A stretch of 64,000 nt of DNA from Spirosoma terrae (GTDB lineage Bacteria > Bacteroidota > Bacteroidia > Cytophagales > Spirosomataceae), in contig NZ_JAAFZH010000002.1 in NCBI RefSeq assembly GCF_010435915.1, positions 248,001 to 312,000 on the forward strand. The letters are read 5' to 3'. Below, one piece after another: positions 46,678 through 54,551 of this stretch. The position numbers and the translations under genes are program-made. The notes under the pieces were generated by a model that did no database searches, was not told the origin of the DNA, and was given only the letters and a program-made list of their open reading frames with translations. How positions within the stretch are numbered: position 1 is the first letter of the stretch; each line of letters opens with the position of its first letter.

Positions 46678-47553
46678 TTAGTGAACAGCGCTTCCGTTGG
46701 CTTTGAGTACATTGCTGAAAAATAAAACATGATTAGGCAACGATTTTTGCCAATAATCCCAGGTGTGGCCGCCTGGCCGTTCGGTATAATCGTGTGGGGT
46801 CTGATTGAAAAGCAAGCGCCGATGCAGTTCCCGATTTGGCTCAATCAGAAAGTCATCGACACCACAGTCGAAGATTAGCTGCTGACCGTTTGCTTTCATT
46901 TTATCGGCCATATTAACGACGGAGTAGGCGGCATACCGATCGGACGATTGCTCAATAGGACCCAGGATTTGCGCAAAAGCCTGCTTGATACCACTGGTCA
47001 TCTCGGGCGTTAATTTCCAGCTATCCATGTCCAAATTGAGTGCTCCACTCATGCTGCCAGCTGCGCAATAGAGGTCAGGGTGCCGGGTGGCCAGATACAG
47101 CGAGCCGTAGCCGCCCATCGATAAGCCTGTGATAACGCGACCCTTACTGCTACGAATCGTGCGGTACGTATTGTCGATTTTATTGATAACTTCTTTGGTC
47201 AGATAGGTTTCAAATTGACTGTCTTTTATAACCGGACTATCCAGATAATAGCTGAATATCTCCCCTTCGGGCATAACGATAATCAGATTGTACTGGTCTG
47301 CCAGGTTGTGCAGCAGCGTTTTGTCGGGTGTTTTAGTGATCCAGTCATTGAAGTGTCCGTATCCGCCATGAAGGAGATAGAGGACGGGGTAGTTTGTTTT
47401 GTTTTTGGTATACGATTCAGGAAGCACGACAACTGCTTTTAGGTTCTTCTTCATCGTCTGGCTTGGAACAGCCAGTGAATCAACAGTGGCTCCCAACGTT
47501 GATAGTGATGCGCTACCGATCAATAAACAGCACAACAGACGAAGCAGATGCAT
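46678..47553 (-). CDS. Secreted esterase D/FrmB-like hydrolase, copy 1
   Basis: 291 residues with a signal peptide (CLLIGSASLSTLGA). Fold and triad as in the next gene: VLYLLHGGYGHFNDW, Ser in GLSMGGYGS, Asp in CGVDDFLI, His in GGHTWDYW. First gene of the run of four esterases and the CxxCH/HEAT protein, all on the minus strand with gaps of 1, 6, 43 and about 150 bp. A -7 box lies about 83 bp upstream. Tandem copy of the gene at 45786. Confidence 0.88.
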   Translation of the reverse strand: MHLLRLLCCLLIGSASLSTLGATVDSLAVPSQTMKKNLKAVVVLPESYTKNKTNYPVLYLLHGGYGHFNDWITKTPDKTLLHNLADQYNLIIVMPEGEIFSYYLDSPVIKDSQFETYLTKEVINKIDNTYRTIRSSKGRVITGLSMGGYGSLYLATRHPDLYCAAGSMSGALNLDMDSWKLTPEMTSGIKQAFAQILGPIEQSSDRYAAYSVVNMADKMKANGQQLIFDCGVDDFLIEPNRELHRRLLFNQTPHDYTERPGGHTWDYWQKSLPNHVLFFSNVLKANGSAVH

Positions 47554-47635
47554 ACTTAATATGGATAATTTATTTGCTAACAGGAATGTGTGTTCTTTGG
47601 AGGGGGAGTCTTATACTCGAGTTTCCTCATTGTGT

Positions 47636-47643
47636 CAAAAGTA
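47636..47643 (-). promoter_or_regulatory. -7 box of the esterase operon
   Basis: On the minus strand TACTTTTG fits TAnnTTTG. The nearest TTTG upstream is 27 bases away, longer than usual, so only the -7 part is supported. Confidence 0.4.
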
Positions 47644-48172
47644 CGTAAAGAATTGTTGCTTAAAAAGCATCAAACAGGAATTTGTAGAATTTGAGGATAT
47701 AGTATGCTTTATAAGGAGTTCCGTTGGTAAAACAGGCTGTAACGGCGTAGCTTGAAGGGTATGGGCAGGCCGACCGACGTATCGGTTTAAATTGCAATCA
47801 GGGGCCATGAAAAGCATAGTTAGCGTATGAGTAACTATCTCGATTTTATATCAGTTTGTAGTTGTTAACTTTTTCACAGACACATCGTAAATTTGATACA
47901 GCACGACAGCTAAGTAGATACTGATGCGGCCACCGAATGGATAACAATTTTTGACTTTTCTGATTGGAATTAACGCAATCAATAGAAATTCCTCGGCCAT
48001 CGCAGCTAGTAGAGAAATTATAACAGATAGCGGAGCGAAACGTCCGTAATAGTAACCTATTTTTTCACTGGCTCACCTGTAGGAGATCAGAAAACTTGGT
48101 TAACACTGTTGCCAATACCACATAATACTTCAAGCGACTCTTATCGGGAAGTAAAATTCAGGGCCATCTATG

Positions 48173-48203
48173 ATTTGAACACAACGAACCGCTATTTGAA
48201 CAC
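48173..48203 (+). promoter_or_regulatory. Direct repeats, candidate AraC-family operator
   Basis: ATTTGAACAC occurs twice, with starts 21 bp apart (two helical turns), 50 to 80 bp upstream of the SDR start. This geometry is typical for AraC-family sites, and an AraC gene is in the operon. Confidence 0.55.
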
Positions 48204-48252
48204 GGTTTTCAGTACGACCTGGCTCAATTTTGCCGCATAAACAAATTAAGCT

Positions 48253-49047
48253 ATGGACGTAACGTTAATTACCGGAGCTTCAAGTGGCATTGGCGAAGCA
48301 TTGGCTACCCAGCTGGCTGCACGAAAACAGAATTTGTTGCTGGTAGCCCGCAGTGCCGGCAAACTCGATATGCTTTGTACACAACTCTCAAATACATATG
48401 GCATTCAGGCTCACTATATTCCGGCCGACCTGAGTAAGCCTGATGCTGCCGGGCAGGTTTATGAGGAATGTCATAAAAGAAAGCTAACTGTTACGCTGTT
48501 AGTCAACAATGCGGGCATTGGCTCGAGTGGTGAGTTTGTGAAAAATAATCGGCAAGCGGAGTTGGCCATGCTGCAGTTGAACAATGCTTCCCTGGTCGCT
48601 CTTTGTCAACTTTTTCTGTCCGATATGATTGCTAATAAAAGGGGCGGTATCATCAACGTAGCCTCACTAGCCGCGTTTTTTCCAAGCCCGTATATGGCTG
48701 TTTATGCGGCTTCGAAGGTATTTGTCCGGTCGTTTACCGAGGCCCTTACCGAAGAGTGTAAGCCATACGGCATTCGGGTCCTCTTGTTTAGCCCCGGTTT
48801 CACCAGTACCAATTTTATGAATACGCCCGCCAACGACAATGCCTGGGGTAAAGTACTGACCGATGGGGCTTACACACAAACGGCCGAACAGGTCGCCACT
48901 GAATTGATCCAGGCTTGGAAAAGAAAAGAAACCTTTCACGTATCGGGCCGCTTAAATGCCTGGGCAGTGCGGCTGGGAGCGTTGATCCCCAATGCCACCG
49001 TCGCTCGAATATTTGCCAGCCGAAAACGAAAACAAATGAATCAGTAA
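48253..49047 (+). CDS. Short-chain dehydrogenase/reductase
   Basis: 264 residues, classical SDR. Cofactor loop TGASSGIG at 7-14, NNAG near 85-88, catalytic Ser near 138 in INVASLA, and YAASK with Tyr near 151 and Lys near 155. The first residues (basic Arg in VARSAGKL) suggest NADP preference. The C-terminal extension with a basic tail is like the DltE/YdfG-type branch. Substrate unknown. It is followed 11 bp later by an AraC regulator that probably controls it. Confidence 0.92.
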   Translation: MDVTLITGASSGIGEALATQLAARKQNLLLVARSAGKLDMLCTQLSNTYGIQAHYIPADLSKPDAAGQVYEECHKRKLTVTLLVNNAGIGSSGEFVKNNRQAELAMLQLNNASLVALCQLFLSDMIANKRGGIINVASLAAFFPSPYMAVYAASKVFVRSFTEALTEECKPYGIRVLLFSPGFTSTNFMNTPANDNAWGKVLTDGAYTQTAEQVATELIQAWKRKETFHVSGRLNAWAVRLGALIPNATVARIFASRKRKQMNQ

Positions 49048-49058
49048 GCCGAGTTGCC

Positions 49059-49973
49059 ATGCAAAAAGAGAATCTGCCAACCCTTAAAATAGACACCATC
49101 GCACAAAGTCATAAAGCATTGGGCATTGCAAAGCCCAAGCATCCGTTGTTTAGCGTGTTGCGATTTGAGGACTTGCCAAGAGTAAATAATGATGCGCGGG
49201 TGCGGTTGATTTTTGATTTTTACCATATTGTCCTGAAAAAAAACTGCCCCGGTAAGATTCAGTATGGCCAAACCCCCTATGATTTTGACGAAGGTGTCAT
49301 ATCTTTTTTTGCTCCCAGACAGGTCAGTATTTTGGAACCGGGCGATATACTGGCCAAATCGGGCTGGTTGTTGATGATCCACCCTGATTTTTTTAGAACG
49401 TTTGCATTAGGGAAAAAAATAAAGGATTATGCTTTTTTCGAGTACGCTGTTCATGAAGCGCTGATGATGTCGGAAGACGAGGAGCATTCGATTGACGTCA
49501 TCTTTCAGCAAATTGAAAAAGAGTACAATTTACCCATTGATGCGTATAGTCAGGACGTGGTTCTATCGAATGTCGAGTTGTTGCTCACTTATTGCAATCG
49601 ATATTATAATCGGCAATTTATTACCCGTAAACCCAGACATAGTGAGTTGCTGAGTCGAGTTGAACATGTGCTCCATGAGTGGGTGCGAAACGCAGCTGAG
49701 CAAGGCTTGCCAACCGTCAATGTTCTGGCGTCGCAGATGAACCTGTCGCCCAACTATCTGAGCGATTGTCTGAAGCAGCTGACGGGGCAACCTGCTCAGC
49801 AATACATTCATGAAAAGATGATTGAGCATGCTAAAGAAATTTTAGCCACAACTAATTTGTCAGTGAGCGAAATAGCTTACCAATTGGGGTTTGGATACCC
49901 GCAGTCATTCAGCAAGCTATTTAAGAGCAAGACGAATCAATCGCCATTGGAATTCAGAGCATCTTTTAACTGA
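49059..49973 (+). CDS. AraC-family transcriptional regulator
   Basis: 304 residues from ATG 49059; the longer frame overlaps the SDR gene. The N-terminal ~180 residues form a sensor of the cupin-like AraC type (DFDEGVISFFAPRQVSILEPGD). The C-terminal double helix-turn-helix is clear: VNVLASQMNLSPNYLSDCLK and LSVSEIAYQLGFGYPQSFSKLFK, with the standard TNQSPLEFR end. It likely binds the paired ATTTGAACAC sites upstream of the SDR gene and regulates both. The inducer is unknown. Confidence 0.93.
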   Translation: MQKENLPTLKIDTIAQSHKALGIAKPKHPLFSVLRFEDLPRVNNDARVRLIFDFYHIVLKKNCPGKIQYGQTPYDFDEGVISFFAPRQVSILEPGDILAKSGWLLMIHPDFFRTFALGKKIKDYAFFEYAVHEALMMSEDEEHSIDVIFQQIEKEYNLPIDAYSQDVVLSNVELLLTYCNRYYNRQFITRKPRHSELLSRVEHVLHEWVRNAAEQGLPTVNVLASQMNLSPNYLSDCLKQLTGQPAQQYIHEKMIEHAKEILATTNLSVSEIAYQLGFGYPQSFSKLFKSKTNQSPLEFRASFN

Positions 49974-50135
49974 TCAGATCATAATTGGTGCGCCAGGTTA
50001 GACTTCTCAACGTTATTTTAATAACGAGGCTGTTTACGCTTTCTACAATCAACTACTAAGTCGTATGGAAAAACACCAGCAAAACAAAAAGTTTAAATAG
50101 CCTCTGTAACATAGATGTGTTGATGGAGTTAGTTA

Positions 50136-51104
50136 TCAATATTTCTTCTGTACCGTAGTTAGTAATTCGTGCGGATAGCCCATTGCGGTAGCACTTACGT
50201 CATCTAGGCGCTCTATTTGGTTAGTAGTCAGGCTTATGTCAATTGCCTTCAAATTCCCTTCAAGGTGAGATAGCGTACGGGCTCCAATGATTGGGAAGAC
50301 CCCTTTGCTTATTGCCCATGCCAGTGCTATCTGCCCTAGTGTACTATTGTGTTCATGGGCTATCAATTCTAGTTCATCTAGTATTGACTTTATTCGACCT
50401 TCCTCTTCATAGGCCCGGGAGGCAGAACGTGTCAGCCGCCCGGTCAAACCCTGTCTATATTTACCGGTCAGTAATCCACCCGCTAAAGGAGAATAGCCCA
50501 TCATACCCATCCCAAATTGTTCAGCCATTGGCTTTATTTCTCGATCCGGTGTTCGTTGGGTGAGGTTGTATTCGAACTGAATCGCTGTTAACGGTAGGGA
50601 GCTAGCAATGGCGGCCGCTTTCCAGGCAGGAAAATTGGCCAACCCTGCATATAAAACTTTACCTGCTTTTACCAAGTCTTCCAGCCCACGAGCGATTTCT
50701 TCCAGGGGCGTATTACCGTCATCAAAATGCGGCATATACACGTCGATATAATCGGTTTTTAGTCGCGCCAGACTTCCTTCGATAGCTTGGCGCATGGCTT
50801 TACGATGGTTGCCCATATTGCCAACAGATGAGTTGGGTTGGCTGCTTAGGGTATACTTGGTACACAGAATAAAATCGTGGCGATTATGCTGGGTAAACTT
50901 GCCAACCGTTTCCTCAGCTTCACCAAATTGATACAGGTCAGATAAGTCTATACAGTTTCCACCAGCATCGGCATAAGCGGAAAGTATTTGCAGAGCGTCC
51001 TGAACTGTTGTGCCGTCCCCTCTGCGATTCCCTAACTGCGATCCCCCCAGAATGAGCTCGCTGGCTGGCAAACCCGTGTGTGTGCCGAATAATTTGTAAT
51101 TCAT
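50136..51104 (-). CDS. Aldo/keto reductase
   Basis: 322 residues from ATG 51104. TIM-barrel aldo-keto reductase with the tetrad visible: Asp and Tyr in IDLSDLYQFGEAEE, Lys in ILCTKYTL, His in VYMPHFDD. NADPH-binding end: YSPLAGGLLTGKY and IIGARTLSHLEGNL. It reduces aldehydes or ketones with NADPH. Divergent from an HxlR regulator over a 78-bp spacer with a dyad; such pairs usually detoxify reactive carbonyls, which is inference here. Confidence 0.92.
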   Translation of the reverse strand: MNYKLFGTHTGLPASELILGGSQLGNRRGDGTTVQDALQILSAYADAGGNCIDLSDLYQFGEAEETVGKFTQHNRHDFILCTKYTLSSQPNSSVGNMGNHRKAMRQAIEGSLARLKTDYIDVYMPHFDDGNTPLEEIARGLEDLVKAGKVLYAGLANFPAWKAAAIASSLPLTAIQFEYNLTQRTPDREIKPMAEQFGMGMMGYSPLAGGLLTGKYRQGLTGRLTRSASRAYEEEGRIKSILDELELIAHEHNSTLGQIALAWAISKGVFPIIGARTLSHLEGNLKAIDISLTTNQIERLDDVSATAMGYPHELLTTVQKKY

Positions 51105-51140
51105 CTCGCAAAGGACAGTCCATAGCAAACTTTAGTCAAG

Positions 51141-51160
51141 TATGGCTAAATTCAGCCGTA
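51141..51160. promoter_or_regulatory. Dyad in the divergent AKR/HxlR spacer
   Basis: TATGGCTAAA and TTCAGCCGTA match as an inverted repeat at 8 of 10 positions, centred at 51150/51151. It ends ten bases before the HxlR -7 box and is a candidate HxlR operator for both genes. Confidence 0.6.
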
Positions 51161-51170
51161 TCAAAAAATT

Positions 51171-51178
51171 TATCTTTG
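51171..51178 (+). promoter_or_regulatory. -7 box of the second HxlR gene
   Basis: TATCTTTG, identical to the box of the first HxlR gene. The ATG follows four bases later, so the transcript would be almost leaderless. Confidence 0.55.
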
Positions 51179-51182
51179 TCAG

Positions 51183-51536
51183 ATGTACGAGCGAAAACTA
51201 CCGGTAGAAATCGAATGTGGCCTTCACCTGTTCATGGAAGTCTTGAACGGGAAATGGAAGATTAAACTCATTTGGTGCATTCATTCCGGAATTAATCGTC
51301 CGGGTGAATTACGACGCAAAATAGCGAAAGCCTCCCGGCGATTATTAGATACCCAATTAAGTCAGTTAGTAGCGCATGGTATTCTGGCCAAAACTACTTT
51401 TGATCAAAAGCCTTTAAAAGTCGAATATCAGCTCACGCCCTTGGGTGAAACGTTAATACCCGTTATTGAGTCAACAGCGAGATGGGGTGAAGTCCATCGT
51501 GATGTGTTAGAACCTCTCTTTACCAATGAGCAATAG
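51183..51536 (+). CDS. HxlR-family winged-helix regulator, second copy
   Basis: 117 residues. Winged helix: CGLHLFMEVLNGKWKIKLIW, NRPGELRRKIAKASRRLLDTQL (recognition helix) and VEYQLTPLGETLIPVIES. The cysteine in the first helix (IECG) is at the position used as a redox or electrophile sensor in the HxlR/YodB group. Divergent from the aldo-keto reductase, which it probably controls through the shared dyad. Only distantly similar to the HxlR protein at 3427, so not a recent duplicate. Confidence 0.92.
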   Translation: MYERKLPVEIECGLHLFMEVLNGKWKIKLIWCIHSGINRPGELRRKIAKASRRLLDTQLSQLVAHGILAKTTFDQKPLKVEYQLTPLGETLIPVIESTARWGEVHRDVLEPLFTNEQ

Positions 51537-51882
51537 GCTCCTGAACCTTTGTCGCAATTAACGCTCTCCGACTTGAGACAAAGAACTAATCATTATATGT
51601 ATTGAGTGGATAAGGTTGTTACAGATAGCCTCCAGCTGTTTGTGATAACCTTATCACTTTGTTCAATTACAAGCTACGAATCCCTGCGACTGCGGTTTGA
51701 AACCAATGCGTTTTATAGCTGAACTGATACGTAGCAGATCTATAAACGCATAGCGTATAGAAGTCAGTCTGTGCTCAACGGATTATGTGGAGACCATTAC
51801 CTTATTAGGAGGACGGCTGAAAGACTTTCGCTAGAGTCTGCTGTTAAGAAAGAACTCATCAGGACGTACTAACCTAAGTATT
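51537..51882. other. 346-bp intergenic region with a loose hairpin
   Basis: ATAAGGTT (51610-51617) pairs with AACCTTAT (51647-51654), possibly the terminator of the HxlR gene. The rest shows no gene. It holds the promoter of the first small paralogue. Confidence 0.5.
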
Positions 51883-52230
51883 ATGGCTGTTCATTTTTCA
51901 CTGGATTTTAGAGCCCCCTTTGGGGTTGGGGATGTTGTCTATACTATGTTTCCGCCCGGAGTGCATGAATACGTAGGTGGCCCTGCTTCCTACAAAAGTC
52001 TGAAGGCTGTAGTGCTAACCATTAAGCTCCGACTGGATCTTGGGATTGATAACAACTGTCTGCTAGCCGAGCCGATGTCTGATCGATCTATTGATGTTAG
52101 ACAAGTGATCTATACCCTAAAGCCGATATCGGTACCAGAGCTTTCTCCTTTTGAAGTAGAATGGTCTACTGAACCCGACAGCGAACCGATATTATTTGAA
52201 CGGGAAGACCTGCTAGTGGCCAGTCGGTAA
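51883..52230 (+). CDS. Small protein of unknown family, paralogue 1
   Basis: 115 residues, no signal peptide or membrane helix. It starts MAVHFSLDFRAPFGVGDVVY and has an RQVIYTL motif in the middle and an acidic end (FEREDLLVASR). The next gene shares the plan: HFSLDF, PFGxGDxVY, a PP turn, xVYT, and an acidic tail with SDSE. I do not recognise the family. The pattern (short strands, conserved Gly-Asp) suggests a small beta fold. Cytoplasmic by sequence. Function unknown. Confidence 0.75.
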   Translation: MAVHFSLDFRAPFGVGDVVYTMFPPGVHEYVGGPASYKSLKAVVLTIKLRLDLGIDNNCLLAEPMSDRSIDVRQVIYTLKPISVPELSPFEVEWSTEPDSEPILFEREDLLVASR

Positions 52231-52348
52231 AGTAGCTATTGATACGTAGTGACGAACTATATGCCGTTCTCTAAGAGCGCTACGTATGCTAATAAGTTTG
52301 CTCAGTTGGTACTATTGACTGTTTTTTTACCCTCAAAACGTAACAGCT

Positions 52349-52714
52349 ATGTCTATTCATTTTTCGCTTGACTTTACCACTCCGTTTGGCATTGGTGATC
52401 AAGTATACGTGCTACACCCACCGAAGGAAGTTCCCTGCACTGGCGGACCCGCCTGGTTACCCTATCGAAAAGGAACGATTACACGAGTCAAGCTGGTGTT
52501 CGATCTAAATCCGGGAAATGGATTGGTTGTCGCCCAGCCAACTGAGCAAAAAGTGCTGGCGGTAGAACGGGTGGTTTATACCATTGTTTGTCAGCCTGCC
52601 GAACATCACCAATCCGCTTTTATGGTCGAATGTCCAACCAGCTCCGATAGTGAACGTAGGCTCTTCAGTAATGAGGAAGACGTACAGTCGTATCTAGAGG
52701 CAGCGGTAGTGTAA
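52349..52714 (+). CDS. Small protein of unknown family, paralogue 2
   Basis: 121 residues. It begins MSIHFSLDFTTPFGIGDQVY, then HPPKEVPCTGGPAW and VVYTIVCQ, and ends in EEDVQSYLEAAVV. By eye about one third of residues match the preceding gene, with the first 20 much closer. The two are 118 bp apart in the same direction, an old tandem duplicate. No catalytic or metal motif is clear beyond the conserved N-terminal Gly-Asp. A small ACGTAG-containing spacer lies between them. Confidence 0.75.
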   Translation: MSIHFSLDFTTPFGIGDQVYVLHPPKEVPCTGGPAWLPYRKGTITRVKLVFDLNPGNGLVVAQPTEQKVLAVERVVYTIVCQPAEHHQSAFMVECPTSSDSERRLFSNEEDVQSYLEAAVV

Positions 52715-52738
52715 ACCAATAGGTTGCACACGGACGTA

Positions 52739-53491
52739 CTACCAGATTCGGCTGGCGATTATATTGATGACTGTGTTCACGGCGAAGGCAATTCCAAAAG
52801 ATACCGGGATCGAAAACTCGTTCAGCAAAAAAGCTTGCAGAAAAAGAAACGTAGTGAAACCCAGCAGGCCAATAACCAACCCCCGAAGCGTAACAATCGC
52901 AGCATTACTGCCCTGGAGCAGGTGCGAGAAAATGGCCAGCACCGACGTCATGATTGGGAAAGGCGTCAGGATACCACTCCAGTTGGGGCCCAGAATAGCA
53001 GCAAGTCCGGTAATCAACAACACAAACAAGGTCGCAACGCTCATCCGAATGAGAATATCAAATGGTAGCCGTCGAACCTGGGATGGCCGTTCGGTTGGAG
53101 TCGGGAAATAACGTAGCGCAATCAGTACGTAGACGATAACAAGGGCATAACTCACTCGTAACCCCAGCTTCAGGTAGTTGACGAAAAGAATGGTCAGCGT
53201 ATAGATGACGTAAGAAAGCAGGAGGGTTGGCAACCAGCGGAAGTGCCGGGACAGAGCCGAGTAGCTGAGGCAGAAACTGATAAGCGCCAAGATGCCCGTC
53301 ATGGTGCCCTGAATCGAATGAATACCAAAGGCCTTGCCCTGTTCGAGTAGGAAGAAGAGTAGGATAGGCCCCGCTGTCCACGGCATACTACCGATCAATC
53401 CGCCAATTTTGTTTCCCCAGCGACGAACCGCCAGCGTAACCAGGGCAATAACAGTCGGGATAAGCGTTACTTTAAGAAAAAGGAGATTCAT
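52739..53491 (-). CDS. Multi-pass membrane protein, unknown
   Basis: 250 residues from ATG 53491 (MNLLFLKVTLIPTVIA); the frame extends upstream without merit. About eight hydrophobic helices, for example TAGPILLFFLLEQG, GTMTGILALISFCLSYSAL, VSYALVIVYVLIALRYF and AIVTLRGLVIGLLGFTTFLFL. No motif for a named transporter or enzyme. Convergent with the second small paralogue, with only 24 bp between stops and no clear hairpin. Inner membrane location is certain, the rest is not. Confidence 0.75.
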   Translation of the reverse strand: MNLLFLKVTLIPTVIALVTLAVRRWGNKIGGLIGSMPWTAGPILLFFLLEQGKAFGIHSIQGTMTGILALISFCLSYSALSRHFRWLPTLLLSYVIYTLTILFVNYLKLGLRVSYALVIVYVLIALRYFPTPTERPSQVRRLPFDILIRMSVATLFVLLITGLAAILGPNWSGILTPFPIMTSVLAIFSHLLQGSNAAIVTLRGLVIGLLGFTTFLFLQAFLLNEFSIPVSFGIAFAVNTVINIIASRIW

Positions 53492-53620
53492 TCGCGCGTA
53501 TAGCAGGCACGTACCAGTCAGTGTAGCACTACTTTTTTCCAAAAGTATGGAAAGAGTACGTAATGAGGAAAGGTAATTCGCGGTAAGGCCGACTAGCTCA
53601 CAGAGAGAAAACGGTTAAAA

Positions 53621-53968
53621 CTAATGGCCGCCAAATAGCTGGTCGATAGAAGTAGGTTCGTTGTGCAGGATGAAGAAATAAATCAATCCAGCCAGTACTA
53701 TGTAGCTAAACGCCAGCCATTTTTTCTTTTGGGCAAACTCAATCGGATGATGATAATAGTCGTAGATCATCGATGCAGACAAACCCATAACCATCAGAAA
53801 GAACGCGAACACGCCAAAATCTGTTCGGTACATACTCACCGAATGCATAAACCGAGCCCCCGACACAATGTAGAGCAGCCAGCAGCCGAAGCCTGCCCGG
53901 TAAAGATAAACGCTCAGCCGCCTGTCATTTTTTAGATCGAAAATGTCATCGGTGAATTTCTCGGACAT
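53621..53968 (-). CDS. Three-helix membrane protein, unknown
   Basis: 115 residues. A charged N-terminal tail (MSEKFTDDIFDLKNDRR) is followed by hydrophobic stretches near 25-40, 50-68 (FGVFAFFLMVMGLSASMIY) and 85-101 (WLAFSYIVLAGLIYFFIL), then a short His-containing tail. No recognised family. Divergent from the OsmC gene over about 105 bp. Confidence 0.68.
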   Translation of the reverse strand: MSEKFTDDIFDLKNDRRLSVYLYRAGFGCWLLYIVSGARFMHSVSMYRTDFGVFAFFLMVMGLSASMIYDYYHHPIEFAQKKKWLAFSYIVLAGLIYFFILHNEPTSIDQLFGGH

Positions 53969-54073
53969 GATTTTGGTTGTTTGTGATGGTGAATATATAA
54001 ATTATAAGCTATTAACGCAAAAAGTACGATGCTTGATTCACAACCAGTTGACACTGCACAGAAATTTAATACC

Positions 54074-54487
54074 ATGCAAATTGAGCTTGTGCGGGTTGAT
54101 GATGCTTTTCATTTTGAGGCCGTTGGCATGTCGGGAGTTAAACAGCACATGGATGCGGCCACCGACATTGGCGGACATAACGAGGGAGCAAGACCGATGG
54201 AAATGCTGCTGATGGGGCTGGCTGGCTGCACCGCTATCGACGTGATCCTGATTCTTCAGAAGCAGAAACTGACGATCGATGATTTTCGCCTGAAAGTGGA
54301 TGGTCTCCGCGAAAAAGGAGCGACTCCGGCACCCTTTCAGAAAATTCACATTACGTATTTACTGAAAGGGCAGTTAGATCCCGACAAGGTGAAGCGGGCT
54401 ATCGATTTGTCGATGGATAAATACTGCTCGGCAACGGCTCAGTTCCGGCCTTCTGCTGAGATTACCTATTCGTTTGAAATTGCCTGA
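54074..54487 (+). CDS. OsmC-family peroxide-reducing protein
   Basis: 137 residues from ATG 54074 (MQIELVRVDDAFHFEAVG, the usual start of this branch); an in-frame ATG at 54029 would add 15 residues. OsmC/Ohr fold: first redox Cys in MGLAGCTAIDVILIL and second in DKYCSATAQ, with the Arg/Glu region between (GLREKGATPAPF). It reduces hydroperoxides using this cysteine pair. Cytoplasmic. Closed by a terminator facing the next gene. Confidence 0.9.
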   Translation: MQIELVRVDDAFHFEAVGMSGVKQHMDAATDIGGHNEGARPMEMLLMGLAGCTAIDVILILQKQKLTIDDFRLKVDGLREKGATPAPFQKIHITYLLKGQLDPDKVKRAIDLSMDKYCSATAQFRPSAEITYSFEIA

Positions 54488-54505
54488 TTATACGAATTTA
54501 TATAG

Positions 54506-54545
54506 AAACCCTCCCGGTACGTTGTTCTCGGGAGGGTTTCTTTTT
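54506..54545. terminator. Terminator after the OsmC gene
   Basis: AAACCCTCCC (54506-54515) and GGGAGGGTTT (54530-54539) are perfect, with a 14-base loop, then CTTTTT. The AAA on the other flank lets it work for the convergent MG2 gene too. Confidence 0.9.
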
Positions 54546-54551
54546 GATTAC

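Larger units (their letters stand above)
47554..48252. other. 699-bp divergent intergenic region with direct repeats
   Basis: No supported gene. It separates the esterase operon (minus) from the SDR/AraC pair (plus). TAAATTTG at 47888-47895 looks like a plus-strand -7 box with TTG 23 bases before it, but no ORF follows directly; a small RNA is possible. Near the right end lie two ATTTGAACAC repeats (48173-48182 and 48194-48203). Confidence 0.5.

Noticed and set aside
47888-47895. Promoter for an unseen gene in the esterase/SDR spacer
   Set aside because: The -7 box is good, but the -33 spacing is long and no ORF follows; kept only as a remark.
52724-53068. 114-residue plus-strand ORF rich in Gln, Asn and Arg
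   Set aside because: Antisense to a multi-helix membrane protein; the polar composition is the expected complement of hydrophobic codons.
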